DNA of 64,000 nucleotides from Bacillota bacterium (GTDB lineage: Bacteria > Bacillota > Sulfobacillia > JAJZYS01 > JAILZS01). The notes under the pieces are model-generated. The model was not told the DNA's origin, searched no databases, and worked only from the letters and a program-made list of their open reading frames with translations. Below are positions 11,101 to 20,398 of this stretch, one piece after another. Within the stretch, counting starts at the first letter, position 1. Each line of letters starts with the position of its first letter. The position numbers and the translations under genes were made by a program. The stretch is from positions 21,299-85,298 of the forward strand of contig JAILZS010000005.1 of NCBI GenBank assembly GCA_023512375.1. The letters run 5' to 3'.

Positions 11101-11835
11101 AAGACGGCCAACGCCCCCGCCGACTACACGGTGGAGGACACGCGCCGCCTGTACGAGCTGGCCTACGACCTGGGTTGCAAGGGCGTGACCATCTACCGCG
11201 ACCAGAGCCGCCACGCCCAGGTGCTCCACCGCGCCGACGAGGGGGAGGAGGCCGCGGCCGCCTCCGCCTCCGCCCCGGCGGTCAAGGCGGCGGCCGACGA
11301 CGGCGGCCCCAGCCTGGCCCGCCGCCCGCGCCGCATGCGGGGCGAGTGCTTCCTGGTGCCCACGCACTTCGGCAACCTGACGCTCGACGTGCACGAGGAC
11401 CCGGCCACGGGCGAGCCGGTGGAGATCATCGCCAGCGCCGGCACGGCGGGGTCCGACCTCATGGCGGACGCCGTCGCCCTGGGGATGGCGGCGTCGGTCC
11501 TCCTGCGCCTCAAGGGGCCGGTGCCCAAGCGCGAGCGCTTGGAGATCCTGATCGAGAAGTTCCGCAACATCGGGGGGGCGAAGAACGGACCCGTGGCCCT
11601 GGGAGCGGCCGCCTCCCTGGCGCAGGGCATCGCCCGCGGCCTCGAGCAGTACTTGGAGAGCCTGGACGGCGGCACATCTCCCCCGACGGCGGTCGCGACC
11701 GCCCCGGCGGCGCCGCCCCCCTCCCAGGGACGGCAGGCCGACTTCGACCTCTGCCCGGCATGCGGCACGTACAGCATGGAGATGGTGGAAGGCTGCCGCA
11801 CCTGCCACGCCTGCGGGTTCTCCAACTGCTCGTGA
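8179..11835 (+). CDS. nrdJ: Adenosylcobalamin-dependent (class II) ribonucleotide reductase with intein
   Basis: Reduces ribonucleotides to deoxyribonucleotides using a B12-generated thiyl radical. The precursor is 1218 residues; removing the 346-residue intein leaves 872. Visible motifs are the N-terminal redox Cys in NCYVVPSPRDS, the GGGVGINVSSLRP loop, and NP/CAEQ, the radical Cys and catalytic Glu, split by the intein. After the barrel comes a TSCPD-type domain (around 1050-1150) and a C-terminal zinc ribbon (CPAC...CRTCHACGFSNC). The frame is open further upstream, but GTG 8179 has GGGGAGGGGA just before it and lies downstream of the NrdR boxes. Normal function depends on protein splicing. 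Confidence 0.93.
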   Translation: MGDPGVGPEVVPVGGGGGAAPGVGARKGEGQGGEGGYDPSRHFGSDLAYKVFLDRYTKKDIERRFRVGDVALALVLDDPQWPRKEVARVLRVDGDELELEIVTGPEKGERIRRERSACDRPVETTPEAVWRRVADALAEVEREEVRPLWRERFYEALSGWKFVPGGRILAGAGMGNLTLYNCYVVPSPRDSRQGIIETLGQMIEIMSRGGGVGINVSSLRPRRAVVRGVNGRSSGAVSWMDLYSRATGLVEQGGSRRGALMLMLHDWHPDLLRFIDAKRTPGMVENANISVCVSDAFMQAVKRDEMWELRFPDTDDPDYNALWTGDLEAWERAGKPTITYDRRPAREIWQRLIESAWASAEPGIAFLERSNKQSNSWYFHPLIATNPCVTGDTLIFTGQGLRRADELFLSHTPVEAVVDGRMKAGRTAAASPVFLTGLKPVVRVLTREGYSVRVTPDHRIYSDERGWVPAAELRRGEAVRILDHPGGFGTEGSEDLGRVLGYMSVAARRRGDTLRLAFAPERQAELEPLLTACVRRLGGVGEDAAGAGGPARRSRSAAMVGHQLGEIAFAHGLGVGSPAVPDAVSRGSEAMQRGYLQAVFEAGGYLSQARGRPVLTARAPAGLLRGVQQLLLNMGIASRLRTARGHELDDNLPALLTLEREGLLRFCAVVGALSPSRRGALADAAAELRRHPLAPERYVAHVERVVEDGMEAVYDLTEPETHSFVAGGLVVHNCAEQPLPAWGVCCLGHVNLSRFVAEGEVDWDGLSRTVRAAVRFLDNVVDATPYYFEENAATQKGERRLGLGTMGLGEVLIRLGMRYGSPESVRFIDRLYAFIAHEAYAASCDLAEEKGAFPLFDPERFLESGFMQGMPEDIRERVRTKGIRNVTLLTQAPTGTVGTMVGTSTGIEPFYALKYLRQSRLGVDEQYVAVAEEWMRDHPGEPLPPYFVGAMDLTPDEHIRVQAAVQRWTDSSISKTANAPADYTVEDTRRLYELAYDLGCKGVTIYRDQSRHAQVLHRADEGEEAAAASASAPAVKAAADDGGPSLARRPRRMRGECFLVPTHFGNLTLDVHEDPATGEPVEIIASAGTAGSDLMADAVALGMAASVLLRLKGPVPKRERLEILIEKFRNIGGAKNGPVALGAAASLAQGIARGLEQYLESLDGGTSPPTAVATAPAAPPPSQGRQADFDLCPACGTYSMEMVEGCRTCHACGFSNCS
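9340..10377 (+). other. Intein in NrdJ at the catalytic cysteine
   Basis: Intein of 346 residues (precursor 388-733). It begins with Cys (CVTGDTLIFTG, block A), has a block B with TPDHRIYS, and ends HSFVAGGLVVHN before extein Cys (blocks F/G), giving Cys1, the Thr-x-x-His motif, the His-Asn end and Cys+1 needed for splicing. The +1 residue is the radical cysteine of the reductase. The central part retains only degenerate LAGLIDADG-like helices (LGYMSVAARR near 500 and VFEAGGYLS near 600) without the usual catalytic acids, so the homing endonuclease is probably dead. Confidence 0.92.
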
Positions 11836-11851
11836 GGCGGCCGGGGAGGAG

Positions 11852-11889
11852 GACGGGGCGGGGGCGGCGAAGGCCGCCCCCGCCCCGTC
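11852..11889 (+). terminator. Hairpin after nrdJ
   Basis: A perfect 17-bp GC stem (11852-11868 with 11873-11889) closes a GAAG tetraloop 16 bases after the nrdJ stop. No T-run follows, so it is an I-shaped, GC-rich type of terminator or an mRNA-end stabiliser. Confidence 0.6.
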
Positions 11890-11899
11890 GCGGTCGGGC

Positions 11900-12277
11900 G
11901 TGGCGGAAGGGGGCTGGGGCGGGGTGATACCACTCCTCTTCCTGTTCGTCGCCCGCCTCGGGCAGGGAGGGAGGGGGATCGAGGGGATGCTCCTCGTCCT
12001 GTTCCTCTTCGCCGTCCTGTGGGTGGCGCCCGCAGCCGTGGCCTACCATCTGGGGGAGCGGCGCGGCCTCGGCCTGGTTGGGCTGTTGTTGGGCGTCTTC
12101 CTGAGCTGGCTCGGGGTGGCGGTGGTCCTCGTCCTCCCCGGCGGCACGGACGAGGACCAGGTGCGCGCCGAGCGCCTGGCCGCGGGCACGCACGCCGTCT
12201 GCCCCTGGTGTCGGGAGCTCGTGCGCACCGGCGCCGTGGTCTGCCCGCACTGCCGGCGCGACCTGCCGGTGGCGTGA
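11900..12277 (+). CDS. Membrane protein with C-terminal zinc ribbon
   Basis: A 125-residue protein with two or three membrane segments (about 8-20, 28-48 and 55-80) followed by a soluble tail holding CPWC and CPHC pairs (about 100-118), a minimal zinc ribbon of the kind that ends many small Bacillota membrane proteins. GTG start. The specific role is unknown. It stands alone between the nrdJ hairpin and the convergent FabF-like gene. Confidence 0.7.
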   Translation: MAEGGWGGVIPLLFLFVARLGQGGRGIEGMLLVLFLFAVLWVAPAAVAYHLGERRGLGLVGLLLGVFLSWLGVAVVLVLPGGTDEDQVRAERLAAGTHAVCPWCRELVRTGAVVCPHCRRDLPVA

Positions 12278-12298
12278 CGGTAAGGCCCCTGTGGCGGC

Positions 12299-13543
12299 TC
12301 AGGCAGCGCCGTCCCAGCGCCGAAGGACGATGCAGGCGTTCTGCCCCCCCAGCCCGAAGGCGTTGAGGAGCACGGTGCGCAGGGGGGCCGGGCGGGCCCT
12401 CCCGGGCACGTAGTCGAGGTCGCACTCGGGGTCGGGGTGCTCGAGATGGGCCGTGGGCGGGATGAGGCCGTGGCGCAGGGCGCTCACCGCCGCCACCGCC
12501 TCCATCGCCCCCGAGGCGGAGGCGGCGTGGCCGATCATGGACTTCATGCTCGACACCGGCACCCGGTAGGCGGCCTCGCCCAGGACGGCCTTGATGGCGG
12601 CCGTCTCGGTGCGGTCGTTGAGGACGGTGGAGGTGCCGTGCGCCTTCACCCAGTCCACCTCCTGCGGGCGGACGCCGGCGTCGGCCAGGGCCCGCCGCAT
12701 GGCCAGGGCCTGGCCGGCGGCGTCGGGGGCGGTCTCGTCGCGGGCGTCGAACGACCAGCCGGCGCCCGCCACCTCGGCCAGGATGGGGGCGCCCCGCGCG
12801 CGCGCCCGCGACTCGCGCTCGAGCACGAGCACGCCCGCCCCCTCGGCCAGGACGAAACCGTCGCGCTCGCGGTCGAAGGGGCGGGAGGCGCCCTCGGGGT
12901 CCTCGCGCCGCGTGAGGGCGCCGATCTGCCCCAGGACGGCCACGGCCAGGGGGTTGAGGATCGCCTCCGTCCCTCCGGCCAGGATCCGTTCCGCCCGCCC
13001 GACGCGCACGAGATGCATCGCCTGGCCGATGGCGTCCAGGCCGCTGGCGCAGGCGCTGTTCACGGTAGTGGCCACGCCGTGCAGGCCGAGTTCCATGCCC
13101 ACCCGCACGGCGGCCATGTATCCAGCCCACTTCGACAGGTAGAGCGGATCGACGCGGCGGGCGCCGCGGGCTTGGAGCACCTGCTCCTGGTCGCCGCCCT
13201 GGAAGAGGCCGCCTGCGGTGCCGATCACCACCCCCGTTTCCTCGGCCACCTCCGGGTCGGACAGGTCGAGGCCCGACATCGCCAGGGCCTCCCGCGCCGC
13301 CACGAGGGCGAACTGGCCGAAGCGGGCGGTGCGCCGCGCGGTGCGATGTCCCAGGAGGGCGTCGGGGTCGAAGTCCGGCACGCTCGCACCCACCCGCACC
13401 GGCAGCGCGTCGTGAGGGAACGGCAGGCGGGTGACGGCGTTCTTCCCGGCGGCCAAACCCTGCCACAGTACCTCGTGGCCGATGCCGTAGGGGCTCACCG
13501 CCCCCACCCCGGTGACGACGATGCGGTCGCTCTCCTCTGCCAC
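12299..13543 (-). CDS. fabF: Beta-ketoacyl-ACP synthase II-like (FabF family)
   Basis: Condensing enzyme that extends acyl-ACP with malonyl-ACP. The 414-residue protein has the full thiolase-fold triad: C165 in NSACASG, H302 in KAHGTST and H339 in SMIGHAASASG. GTG start chosen for the GGGGAGGGG six to seven bases upstream and for the VVTGVG start typical of KAS II. It is a monocistronic gene away from any fab cluster, so it could be the housekeeping FabF or a specialised paralogue; the sequence alone does not decide. Confidence 0.88.
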   Translation of the reverse strand: MAEESDRIVVTGVGAVSPYGIGHEVLWQGLAAGKNAVTRLPFPHDALPVRVGASVPDFDPDALLGHRTARRTARFGQFALVAAREALAMSGLDLSDPEVAEETGVVIGTAGGLFQGGDQEQVLQARGARRVDPLYLSKWAGYMAAVRVGMELGLHGVATTVNSACASGLDAIGQAMHLVRVGRAERILAGGTEAILNPLAVAVLGQIGALTRREDPEGASRPFDRERDGFVLAEGAGVLVLERESRARARGAPILAEVAGAGWSFDARDETAPDAAGQALAMRRALADAGVRPQEVDWVKAHGTSTVLNDRTETAAIKAVLGEAAYRVPVSSMKSMIGHAASASGAMEAVAAVSALRHGLIPPTAHLEHPDPECDLDYVPGRARPAPLRTVLLNAFGLGGQNACIVLRRWDGAA

Positions 13544-13656
13544 GTCGGCCCCTCCCCGCCGGTCGTGCCGGCGACTTGTGTTTGTGCCTTGATCTTGGGA
13601 GCAGGTCATAGACACGGCCGACGCTCGCCGACCGCGCGTGCCGCAACGCGGTTGCC

Positions 13657-13666
13657 ATTGTACACT
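13657..13666. promoter_or_regulatory. Possible overlapping divergent -10 elements (fabF / darA)
   Basis: In the 153-base gap between the divergent fabF-like and darA genes the string ATTGTACACT offers TACAAT on the minus strand (with TTTATG 17 bases upstream) and TACACT on the plus strand. Both -35 matches are poor, so this is only a suggestion. Confidence 0.25.
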
Positions 13667-13696
13667 GGCCCCATCGAGGCATAAAGGGGTGCGGCG

Positions 13697-13951
13697 GTGC
13701 GGCTGGTGATCGCGGTGGTGGACCGGCGGGCCGCGGGGGCGGCGCTGGAGCGGCTGCGCGCGGCCGGCTACGGGGTGACGAGGCTCGCCTCCAGCGGCGG
13801 TTTTCTGCGCAGGGGCAACACCACGCTGTTCGCCGGTGTGGAGGACGACCAGGTGGACGGCGTGCTGGAGATCCTGCGCGCGGCGGGGGCGGCCGCCCCG
13901 GGGGCGAGCGTGGCCTTCGTCACCTGCGTGGCCGAGGGGCGGCGCCTGTAG
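13697..13951 (+). CDS. darA: PII-like cyclic di-AMP receptor (DarA/PstA family)
   Basis: Trimeric PII-like protein that binds c-di-AMP, known from Gram-positive bacteria. The signature ASSGGFLRRGNTT (residues ~32-44) and VEDDQVDGVLEIL match the family closely. At 84 residues it is shorter than the usual ~109: the loop after GNTT and the end are trimmed. GTG start. Its 3' end overlaps the convergent deacetylase gene by about 30 bases. The downstream target of DarA is unknown in the family generally. Confidence 0.85.
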   Translation: MRLVIAVVDRRAAGAALERLRAAGYGVTRLASSGGFLRRGNTTLFAGVEDDQVDGVLEILRAAGAAAPGASVAFVTCVAEGRRL

Positions 13952-14774
13952 CGGAGCCGGCGGCCGGGGTGGGGTGGGCGCGCCCCGCCGCCACCAGCTC
14001 GTCCAAGGTGAGCATCTCGTACCCCCGCGCCCGCAGGGCGGGGAGGAGCTGGCGCGTGGCCTCCACGGTCTGGCTGCGGTCGGCGCCGCCGTCGTGCATG
14101 AGGACGATGTCCCCCGGGCGGAGCCGGCCGAGTACGCGCCGGACGATGGCGCCGCTGCCCGGATTCGTCCAGTCGCGGGTGTCGGTCGACCACAGGACGA
14201 CCCGCTCTCCCAGGTCGTGGGCGACGCGCCGCACGCGAGGGCTGAGCGCCCCGTAGGGGGGGCGCAGCCAGTGCGGCCGCCGCCCGACGGTGCGCTCGAC
14301 CGCGTCCGCGCCGCCCGCGACCGCCCGGCGCAAGGCCGCCTCTCCCAGGCCGGGGAGGTGGAGGTGGCGGTCGGCGTGGTTTTCGATCTCCATGCCCGCG
14401 CGCGCCGCCGCCCGCACCACCTCCGGGTGGCGGGCCACCTCCTCGCCCAGGACGAAGAACGTGGCGTGGGCGCCGTTCGCCTTGAGGAGGGCGACGATGG
14501 CCTCGGTGCCACCCGGGCCGGCGCGGGGGCCGTCGTCGTATGTGAGGGCGACGGCCGGGCGGGAGGTGGCGACGCGGTACAAGGCGGGGGGGACGGCGGC
14601 GCCCGTGCCGGCCGTGCGGGGAGCGCCGCGGGCGCAGGCCGTACCCAGGGCGGTCACGGCGCATAGGGCCAGAGCCGCCGTCGCCGCCCACCGTCTCGCC
14701 CCCGTGTGCACCCTCGCCGTCGCCGCCACCTCCCGCCCGACCTTCGGCCGCCGCTGGCGGCCTACGGTAGCCAC
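13920..14774 (-). CDS. Polysaccharide deacetylase (CE4 family)
   Basis: NodB-homology hydrolase that removes N-acetyl groups from peptidoglycan or chitin-like sugars outside the membrane. The 284-residue protein has an N-terminal signal/anchor (about 27-50). The CE4 motifs are TYDDGP with D80/D81, H133 and H137 as the metal ligands in NHADRH, R171-P-P-Y, and H227 in LMHDGG. The Pro/Ala tail overlaps darA on the other strand. GTG start with a weak AGGA. Could act in cortex or cell-wall remodelling; substrate not decidable here. Confidence 0.85.
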   Translation of the reverse strand: MATVGRQRRPKVGREVAATARVHTGARRWAATAALALCAVTALGTACARGAPRTAGTGAAVPPALYRVATSRPAVALTYDDGPRAGPGGTEAIVALLKANGAHATFFVLGEEVARHPEVVRAAARAGMEIENHADRHLHLPGLGEAALRRAVAGGADAVERTVGRRPHWLRPPYGALSPRVRRVAHDLGERVVLWSTDTRDWTNPGSGAIVRRVLGRLRPGDIVLMHDGGADRSQTVEATRQLLPALRARGYEMLTLDELVAAGRAHPTPAAGSATGAAPRPRR

Positions 14775-14824
14775 GGTGTCCTGCGACGGCCGCCGGCATG
14801 CGCGGCAGCTGGTCCGCCCTGGGC

Positions 14825-14830
14825 TACAAT
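14825..14830 (+). promoter_or_regulatory. Possible fumC -10 element
   Basis: TACAAT lies 37 bases before the proposed fumC GTG, in the right strand and distance for a promoter; the -35 region (around 14802) is not recognisable. Confidence 0.35.
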
Positions 14831-14867
14831 CGAGTCGACGTCAACGCGTTCGAGGAGGCGGGTCGGG

Positions 14868-16289
<1,422 letters not shown>

Positions 16290-16362
16290 GCGGGTACGGG
16301 AAGCGTCCGTCCGCCGCTTATGACAAGCCGGCGTGGGGCAACCTAGCGCCGGGGGTGATGGC

Positions 16363-16644
16363 ATGGCAGGAGGGCGCTTCGACCGCGACCGCTTCGCCTA
16401 CGAGCTGGCGCAGGAACTGGGGGTGGACTACGCCCCCGTGCCGGAGGACCGCCCGCCCGACTCGGCGGTGCGGGAGGTGCAGGACGACATCCAGGCCACC
16501 ATGGAGGTGGGCCCCCGTGCCCCCGTGGGCCGGGCCGGCGTGACGGCGGGGGCGGCGAGCGGGCTCGCCGCCGTCAACCGGGCGCGGCGCACGCCCACGC
16601 GCCTGACGGCGAGGGCGGACAGCGAAGACGACGACCGGCGCTAG
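16363..16644 (+). CDS. Small protein, possibly SASP-like
   Basis: A 93-residue polar protein. Residues ~5-18 (RDRFAYELAQELGVDY) resemble the first conserved block of alpha/beta small acid-soluble spore proteins (K/R-F/Y-E-I-A-x-E-F/L-G-V), the segment that binds DNA and holds the germination protease site. The second SASP block (GGxMTKRLV) is not visible; instead there is an Ala/Arg/Gly tail. ATG 16363 has GGGGGTGAT six bases upstream. The link is weak; a generic small basic protein is the alternative. Confidence 0.5.
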   Translation: MAGGRFDRDRFAYELAQELGVDYAPVPEDRPPDSAVREVQDDIQATMEVGPRAPVGRAGVTAGAASGLAAVNRARRTPTRLTARADSEDDDRR

Positions 16645-16657
16645 GGCGCCATCTTGC

Positions 16658-16681
16658 GGCCCGGGCGGTATCGCCCGGGCC
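16658..16681. terminator. Bidirectional terminator between convergent genes
   Basis: A perfect 10-bp stem (16658-16667 with 16672-16681) with a GTAT loop is followed by TTGG. It sits between the ends of the SASP-like gene (plus) and csaA (minus) and can serve both. Confidence 0.7.
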
Positions 16682-16697
16682 TTGGCGCGGCGCGGGC

Positions 16698-17060
16698 CTA
16701 GGCGATGCGGGTGCCGTCGGGCACCTTGCAGTCGGGGTGCAGGAGGACGACGTCGCCCTCCTCCGGCATGGCCCCCAAGACCAACACCTCCGAGCGCACG
16801 CCGGCGATGCGGCGGGGTGGGAAGTTGAGCACCGCCACCACCTGCCGGCCCACCAGCTCGTCGGGGCGGTAGCGCCGGGTGAGCTGGGCGCTCGAAGTGC
16901 GCATCCCCAACGGGCCGAAGTCGATCTCCAGCACGTAGGCCGGCTTGCGCGCCCCCTCGTTGGGGCGGGCCGACCGCACCGTGCCGACGCGCAGGTCGTA
17001 GGCGAAGAACCCCTCCACCTCGCGGGTGGGGAGGACGGGGGCGTCGGGCCTGAGGTCCAT
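16698..17060 (-). CDS. csaA: CsaA-type tRNA-binding/export chaperone
   Basis: A 120-residue OB-fold protein of the CsaA family, related to the tRNA-binding domain of MetRS. Hallmarks are the early DLRVGTVRSA strand (about 23-32), KPAYVLEIDFGPLG, SAQLTRRY and the end VLLHPDCKVPDGTRI. In Bacillus CsaA assists protein export. ATG start with AGGAGGG upstream at a slightly long spacing. Monocistronic. Confidence 0.88.
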   Translation of the reverse strand: MDLRPDAPVLPTREVEGFFAYDLRVGTVRSARPNEGARKPAYVLEIDFGPLGMRTSSAQLTRRYRPDELVGRQVVAVLNFPPRRIAGVRSEVLVLGAMPEEGDVVLLHPDCKVPDGTRIA

Positions 17061-17168
17061 CGTTCGAGGCTTCCCTCCTGTGTCGGGGGAGGGCGACCGG
17101 GGGCGCCCCCTCCCCAGCGTTCTACCGCAGGCGTACGGGCCATACGGTGGGGACGAGGGGGTGGGATC

Positions 17169-17849
17169 GTGCGGGCGCAGACCATCGGCTGGAACCGGTC
17201 TTCCCCCGCCACGCCGCCGCCCCCGGCCGAGCCGCAGGGGCCCTGGGCCGGACGCCTCATCGGCGTGCTCCTCCTGGTCCTCGCCCTGGCCGCCCTCTAC
17301 CACGGCACGGCCGGGCAGGCGGTGTGGCGTGAGCTGACCGGCTACGTGGCGGGCGGGCAGGCCTTGGGGACGGGGCGGACGCAGGCGCGCCCGGCGGCCG
17401 CCACGGTGGCCGTGCCCGAGAGCGACATCCTGGCGGCGGCCGCGGGCGACGTGGCGGCCGCCGGCGGAGAGGTGGAGCGCGGCCAGTGGCGCGCCGCCGC
17501 CGCCACGCTCGGGCGACTGGAGAACGAGTGGCTGCGCCTGTCCGGCATGCTGGCCGTGGACCGCATCCCGGTCCTCGACATCAACAACTTCACCGCCCTG
17601 CTCACCGACACGCAGGCCCGCGTGGCCGCCCGCGACGCCGCCCGGGCCCGCCTGGACATGAACCGCCTGGCGAGCGAGTTCGACGTCCTGGCCCTGGACT
17701 TCGTGGGCACGCAGTCGCCCACCTTCGTCGAGCTCCGGGACCTGTCCGACGACCTGAGCGGAGGCGTGCGGGCGCGCGACTGGTCCCGCGTCTCGGCCGA
17801 CGCCCAGGCCCTGGCCACCCTGGTGCAGCAGATCGAGCAGGGGTACTGA
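17169..17849 (+). CDS. Membrane-anchored protein of unknown function
   Basis: A 226-residue protein with a Pro-rich cytosolic start (about 12-24), one membrane helix (about 28-46), and an extracytoplasmic helical domain rich in Ala/Arg/Asp. The periodic W..L..E..W..L pattern (about 105-125) recalls DUF4363-type Bacillota proteins, but I cannot confirm it. GTG start with GAGGGGGTGG upstream. It precedes the YchF-like gene by 82 bases. Confidence 0.65.
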   Translation: MRAQTIGWNRSSPATPPPPAEPQGPWAGRLIGVLLLVLALAALYHGTAGQAVWRELTGYVAGGQALGTGRTQARPAAATVAVPESDILAAAAGDVAAAGGEVERGQWRAAAATLGRLENEWLRLSGMLAVDRIPVLDINNFTALLTDTQARVAARDAARARLDMNRLASEFDVLALDFVGTQSPTFVELRDLSDDLSGGVRARDWSRVSADAQALATLVQQIEQGY

Positions 17850-17931
17850 TCTCCTCCCTCTCGCCTTCCGTCCCAGAGCGCGAACCGGTACACTGCGGAA
17901 GGACGAGGCAGCGGAGGAGAAGGGGAGGTCC

Positions 17932-19017
17932 GTGCTCACGGCGGCCCTGGTGGGGCTCCCGCTCAGCGGGCGCTCCACAGTGTTGAATTTGCTCACCGGC
18001 GCGGGCGTTGAGGTGCGCGCCTTCGCCACGGGCCGGGCGGAGACCGAGCGCGGCGTGGCGAATGTGCCCGACCGGCGCCTGACCTACCTGGCCGACATGT
18101 ACCACCCGCGCAAGGTCACCCCCGCCCAGCTCGAGGTCGTCGAGGTGCCCGGCCTGGTGCGCGGCTCGAGCGAGGGGGCGGGGGTGGGCAACCGCTTTCT
18201 GGCGGAGATCCGGACCGTGGACGCGGTGGTGCACGTCCTTCGCGCCTTCACGGATGCGCGGGTGCCGCACCCCGAGGGGCGCATCGACCCCCTGGCGGAC
18301 CTGGAGACGGTGGAGCTGGAGCTGCTCATGTCCGACCTGGGGGTGCTCGAACGGCGCCTGGAGCGCCTGACCACCGGCAAGCGCAAGGCGGCCGACGAGG
18401 CGGAGCGCCGCCTTCTCGAGCGGTGCGTGGCCGCCCTGGGCGAGGGGCGCTCCGTGCGCTCCCTCGACCTGGGTGCGGAGGAGCGCTCCCTCCTGGCGGG
18501 GTTCGGCCTTCTCACCGAGAAGCCCGCGGTGTGGCTGCTCAACGTGGACGAGGGGCAGCTTACGGGCGACGACCCGGTGCGCCGGCGGGTGCAGGAGGCG
18601 GCGGCGCGGGCAGGCGTCCCGCTCGTCGTCCTGAGCGCCAAGATCGAATCCGAGATCGCCCAGCTTGGGCCGGAGGAGCGCGCCCTCTTCCTGTCCGACC
18701 TGGGGGTGGAGGAAAGCGGCATCGACCGCCTGGCCCGCGCCGCCTACAGCGCGCTGGGCCTCATCTCGTTCCTCACCGCCGGGCCGGACGAGGTGCGGGC
18801 GTGGACGATCCGGCGCGGCGCCACCGCCCAGGAGGCGGCCGGGCGCATCCACTCCGACATCGCCCGAGGCTTCATCCGCGCCGAGGTGGTGGCGTTCGAG
18901 GACCTCAGGGCGGCCGGCAGCATGGCCCGGGCGCGGGAGCTGGGGCGGGTGCGCCTCGAGGGCAAGGAGTACGTGATGGCCGACGGGGACGTGGTGAACT
19001 TCCGCTTCCACGTCTGA
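17932..19017 (+). CDS. YchF/OLA1-like P-loop NTPase with altered Walker A
   Basis: A 361-residue Obg/YchF-type protein: N-terminal G domain, coiled insertion (about 110-165), and a C-terminal TGS-like domain ending EYVMADGDVVNFRFHV, as in YchF. Known YchF proteins hydrolyse ATP and bind ribosomes. Here the G1 loop is GLPLSGRST (8-16), with Arg14 where the catalytic Lys is expected (usually GLPNVGKST). VEVPGLVRGSSEGAGVGNRFL (~70-90) is the intact switch II region. The Lys to Arg change suggests weakened or altered nucleotide hydrolysis. GTG start preceded by GGAGGAGAAGGGGAGG. Confidence 0.85.
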   Translation: MLTAALVGLPLSGRSTVLNLLTGAGVEVRAFATGRAETERGVANVPDRRLTYLADMYHPRKVTPAQLEVVEVPGLVRGSSEGAGVGNRFLAEIRTVDAVVHVLRAFTDARVPHPEGRIDPLADLETVELELLMSDLGVLERRLERLTTGKRKAADEAERRLLERCVAALGEGRSVRSLDLGAEERSLLAGFGLLTEKPAVWLLNVDEGQLTGDDPVRRRVQEAAARAGVPLVVLSAKIESEIAQLGPEERALFLSDLGVEESGIDRLARAAYSALGLISFLTAGPDEVRAWTIRRGATAQEAAGRIHSDIARGFIRAEVVAFEDLRAAGSMARARELGRVRLEGKEYVMADGDVVNFRFHV

Positions 19018-19057
19018 CCGCCTCCGGGGGCGGCGCCGGTGCATGGGGGGAGAGGGC

Positions 19058-20398
19058 ATGGAGACGGGAGAGGGCGCGAGGACGGCGCAGGGGGGCGTGG
19101 GGACGGCGGGCCCCGGGCCGGCGTCGCTGGCGCTCATGGAGCGGGCGCAAAGGCGCATCCCGGGGGGCGTGAACTCGCCCGTGCGGGCGGCGCGGGCGGT
19201 GGGGGGACGGCCCCGCTTTTTGCGCTCCGGCCGGGGGGCGTACGCCGTGGACGCCGACGGGCGGGAGTACGTGGACTGGGCGATGTCCTACGGCCCGCTC
19301 ATCCTGGGCCATGCCCACCCCGCCGTGGTGGCGGCTGTCACGGAGGCGGCGCGGCACGGGACCACCTTCGGCGCCCCCACGGAGGCGGAGGTGCGCCTGG
19401 CGGAGACGATCTGCGAGCGCGTCCCGAGCGTCGAGCGCGTCCGGCTCACCTCCAGCGGCACCGAGGCGACGATGAGCGCCCTGCGCCTGGCGCGGGCGTT
19501 CACCGGCCGGGACGACGTGATCAAGTTCGCCGGCGGCTACCACGGCCACGCCGACGCCTTCCTGGTGGAGGCGGGGTCCGGCGTTCTGAGCACGGGCATC
19601 CCAGGCTCCGCGGGGGTGCCGGAGGACACGGTGCGGCACACGGTGGTGGTGCCGTACAACGACCTTGCGGCTGTCGAGGAGGCGCTTCGGCAGCGCCCTG
19701 CGGCGGCCGTGTTCGTGGAACCGGTGGCCGGCAACATGGGCGTGGTGGCGCCGCTGCCGGGTTTCCTCCCCGGCCTTCGCGCCCTGTGCGACCGCTACGG
19801 GGCGCTGCTCGTGTTCGACGAGGTGATCACGGGCTTCCGCGTGGCCCGCGGCGGGGCGCAGGAGCGCTACGGCGTGCGCCCCGACCTCACGACCATGGGG
19901 AAGATCGTGGGTGGAGGCATGCCCGTGGGGGCGTTCGGCGGCCGGGCCGACATCCTCTCCCTTCTGGCGCCCGAGGGCACGGTCTTTCAGGCCGGGACGC
20001 TGTCGGGCAACCCCCTGGCCATGGCGGCCGGCCTCGCCACGTTGGGGGAGCTCGATCGTCCGGGGACGTACGAGGGGCTGGAGCGCACCGCGGCCGCCCT
20101 CGCCCAGGGCCTGGAGGAGGCGGCGCGGGAGGCGGGGGTTGCGCTGTACGTGGCCCGGGTGGGATCCATGCTCACCCCGTTCTTCCGCGCCGGTTCGGTG
20201 ACGAACCTGGACGACGTGCGCGCCTCCGACACCGCCGCCTACGCCCGCTTCTACCACGCCATGGCCGACCGGGGGGTGCTGCTGCCGCCTTCGCCCTTCG
20301 AGTGCCTGTTCGTGTCCACGGCGCACGGCGACGAGGAGGTCGAGCGCACGCTCGAGGCGGCGCGGCCGGCGATGCGCGCCGCCGCAGGCGGCGCCTGA
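19058..20398 (+). CDS. hemL: Glutamate-1-semialdehyde 2,1-aminomutase
   Basis: PLP enzyme that makes 5-aminolevulinate in the C5 haem pathway, 446 residues. The PLP lysine is K282 in TTMGKIVGGGMPVGAFGG; IPGGVNSPVR near the start and SSGTEATMSALRLAR are typical of HemL. ATG 19058 is preferred over ATG 19043 because GGGGGGAGAGGG lies directly upstream of it. Stands alone, not with other hem genes. Confidence 0.95.
   Translation: METGEGARTAQGGVGTAGPGPASLALMERAQRRIPGGVNSPVRAARAVGGRPRFLRSGRGAYAVDADGREYVDWAMSYGPLILGHAHPAVVAAVTEAARHGTTFGAPTEAEVRLAETICERVPSVERVRLTSSGTEATMSALRLARAFTGRDDVIKFAGGYHGHADAFLVEAGSGVLSTGIPGSAGVPEDTVRHTVVVPYNDLAAVEEALRQRPAAAVFVEPVAGNMGVVAPLPGFLPGLRALCDRYGALLVFDEVITGFRVARGGAQERYGVRPDLTTMGKIVGGGMPVGAFGGRADILSLLAPEGTVFQAGTLSGNPLAMAAGLATLGELDRPGTYEGLERTAAALAQGLEEAAREAGVALYVARVGSMLTPFFRAGSVTNLDDVRASDTAAYARFYHAMADRGVLLPPSPFECLFVSTAHGDEEVERTLEAARPAMRAAAGGA

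Noticed and set aside
14706..14867. Longer fumarase with a 54-residue N-terminal extension
   Set aside because: The extension overlaps the deacetylase start on the other strand and a likely -10 element, and has no similarity to fumarases.
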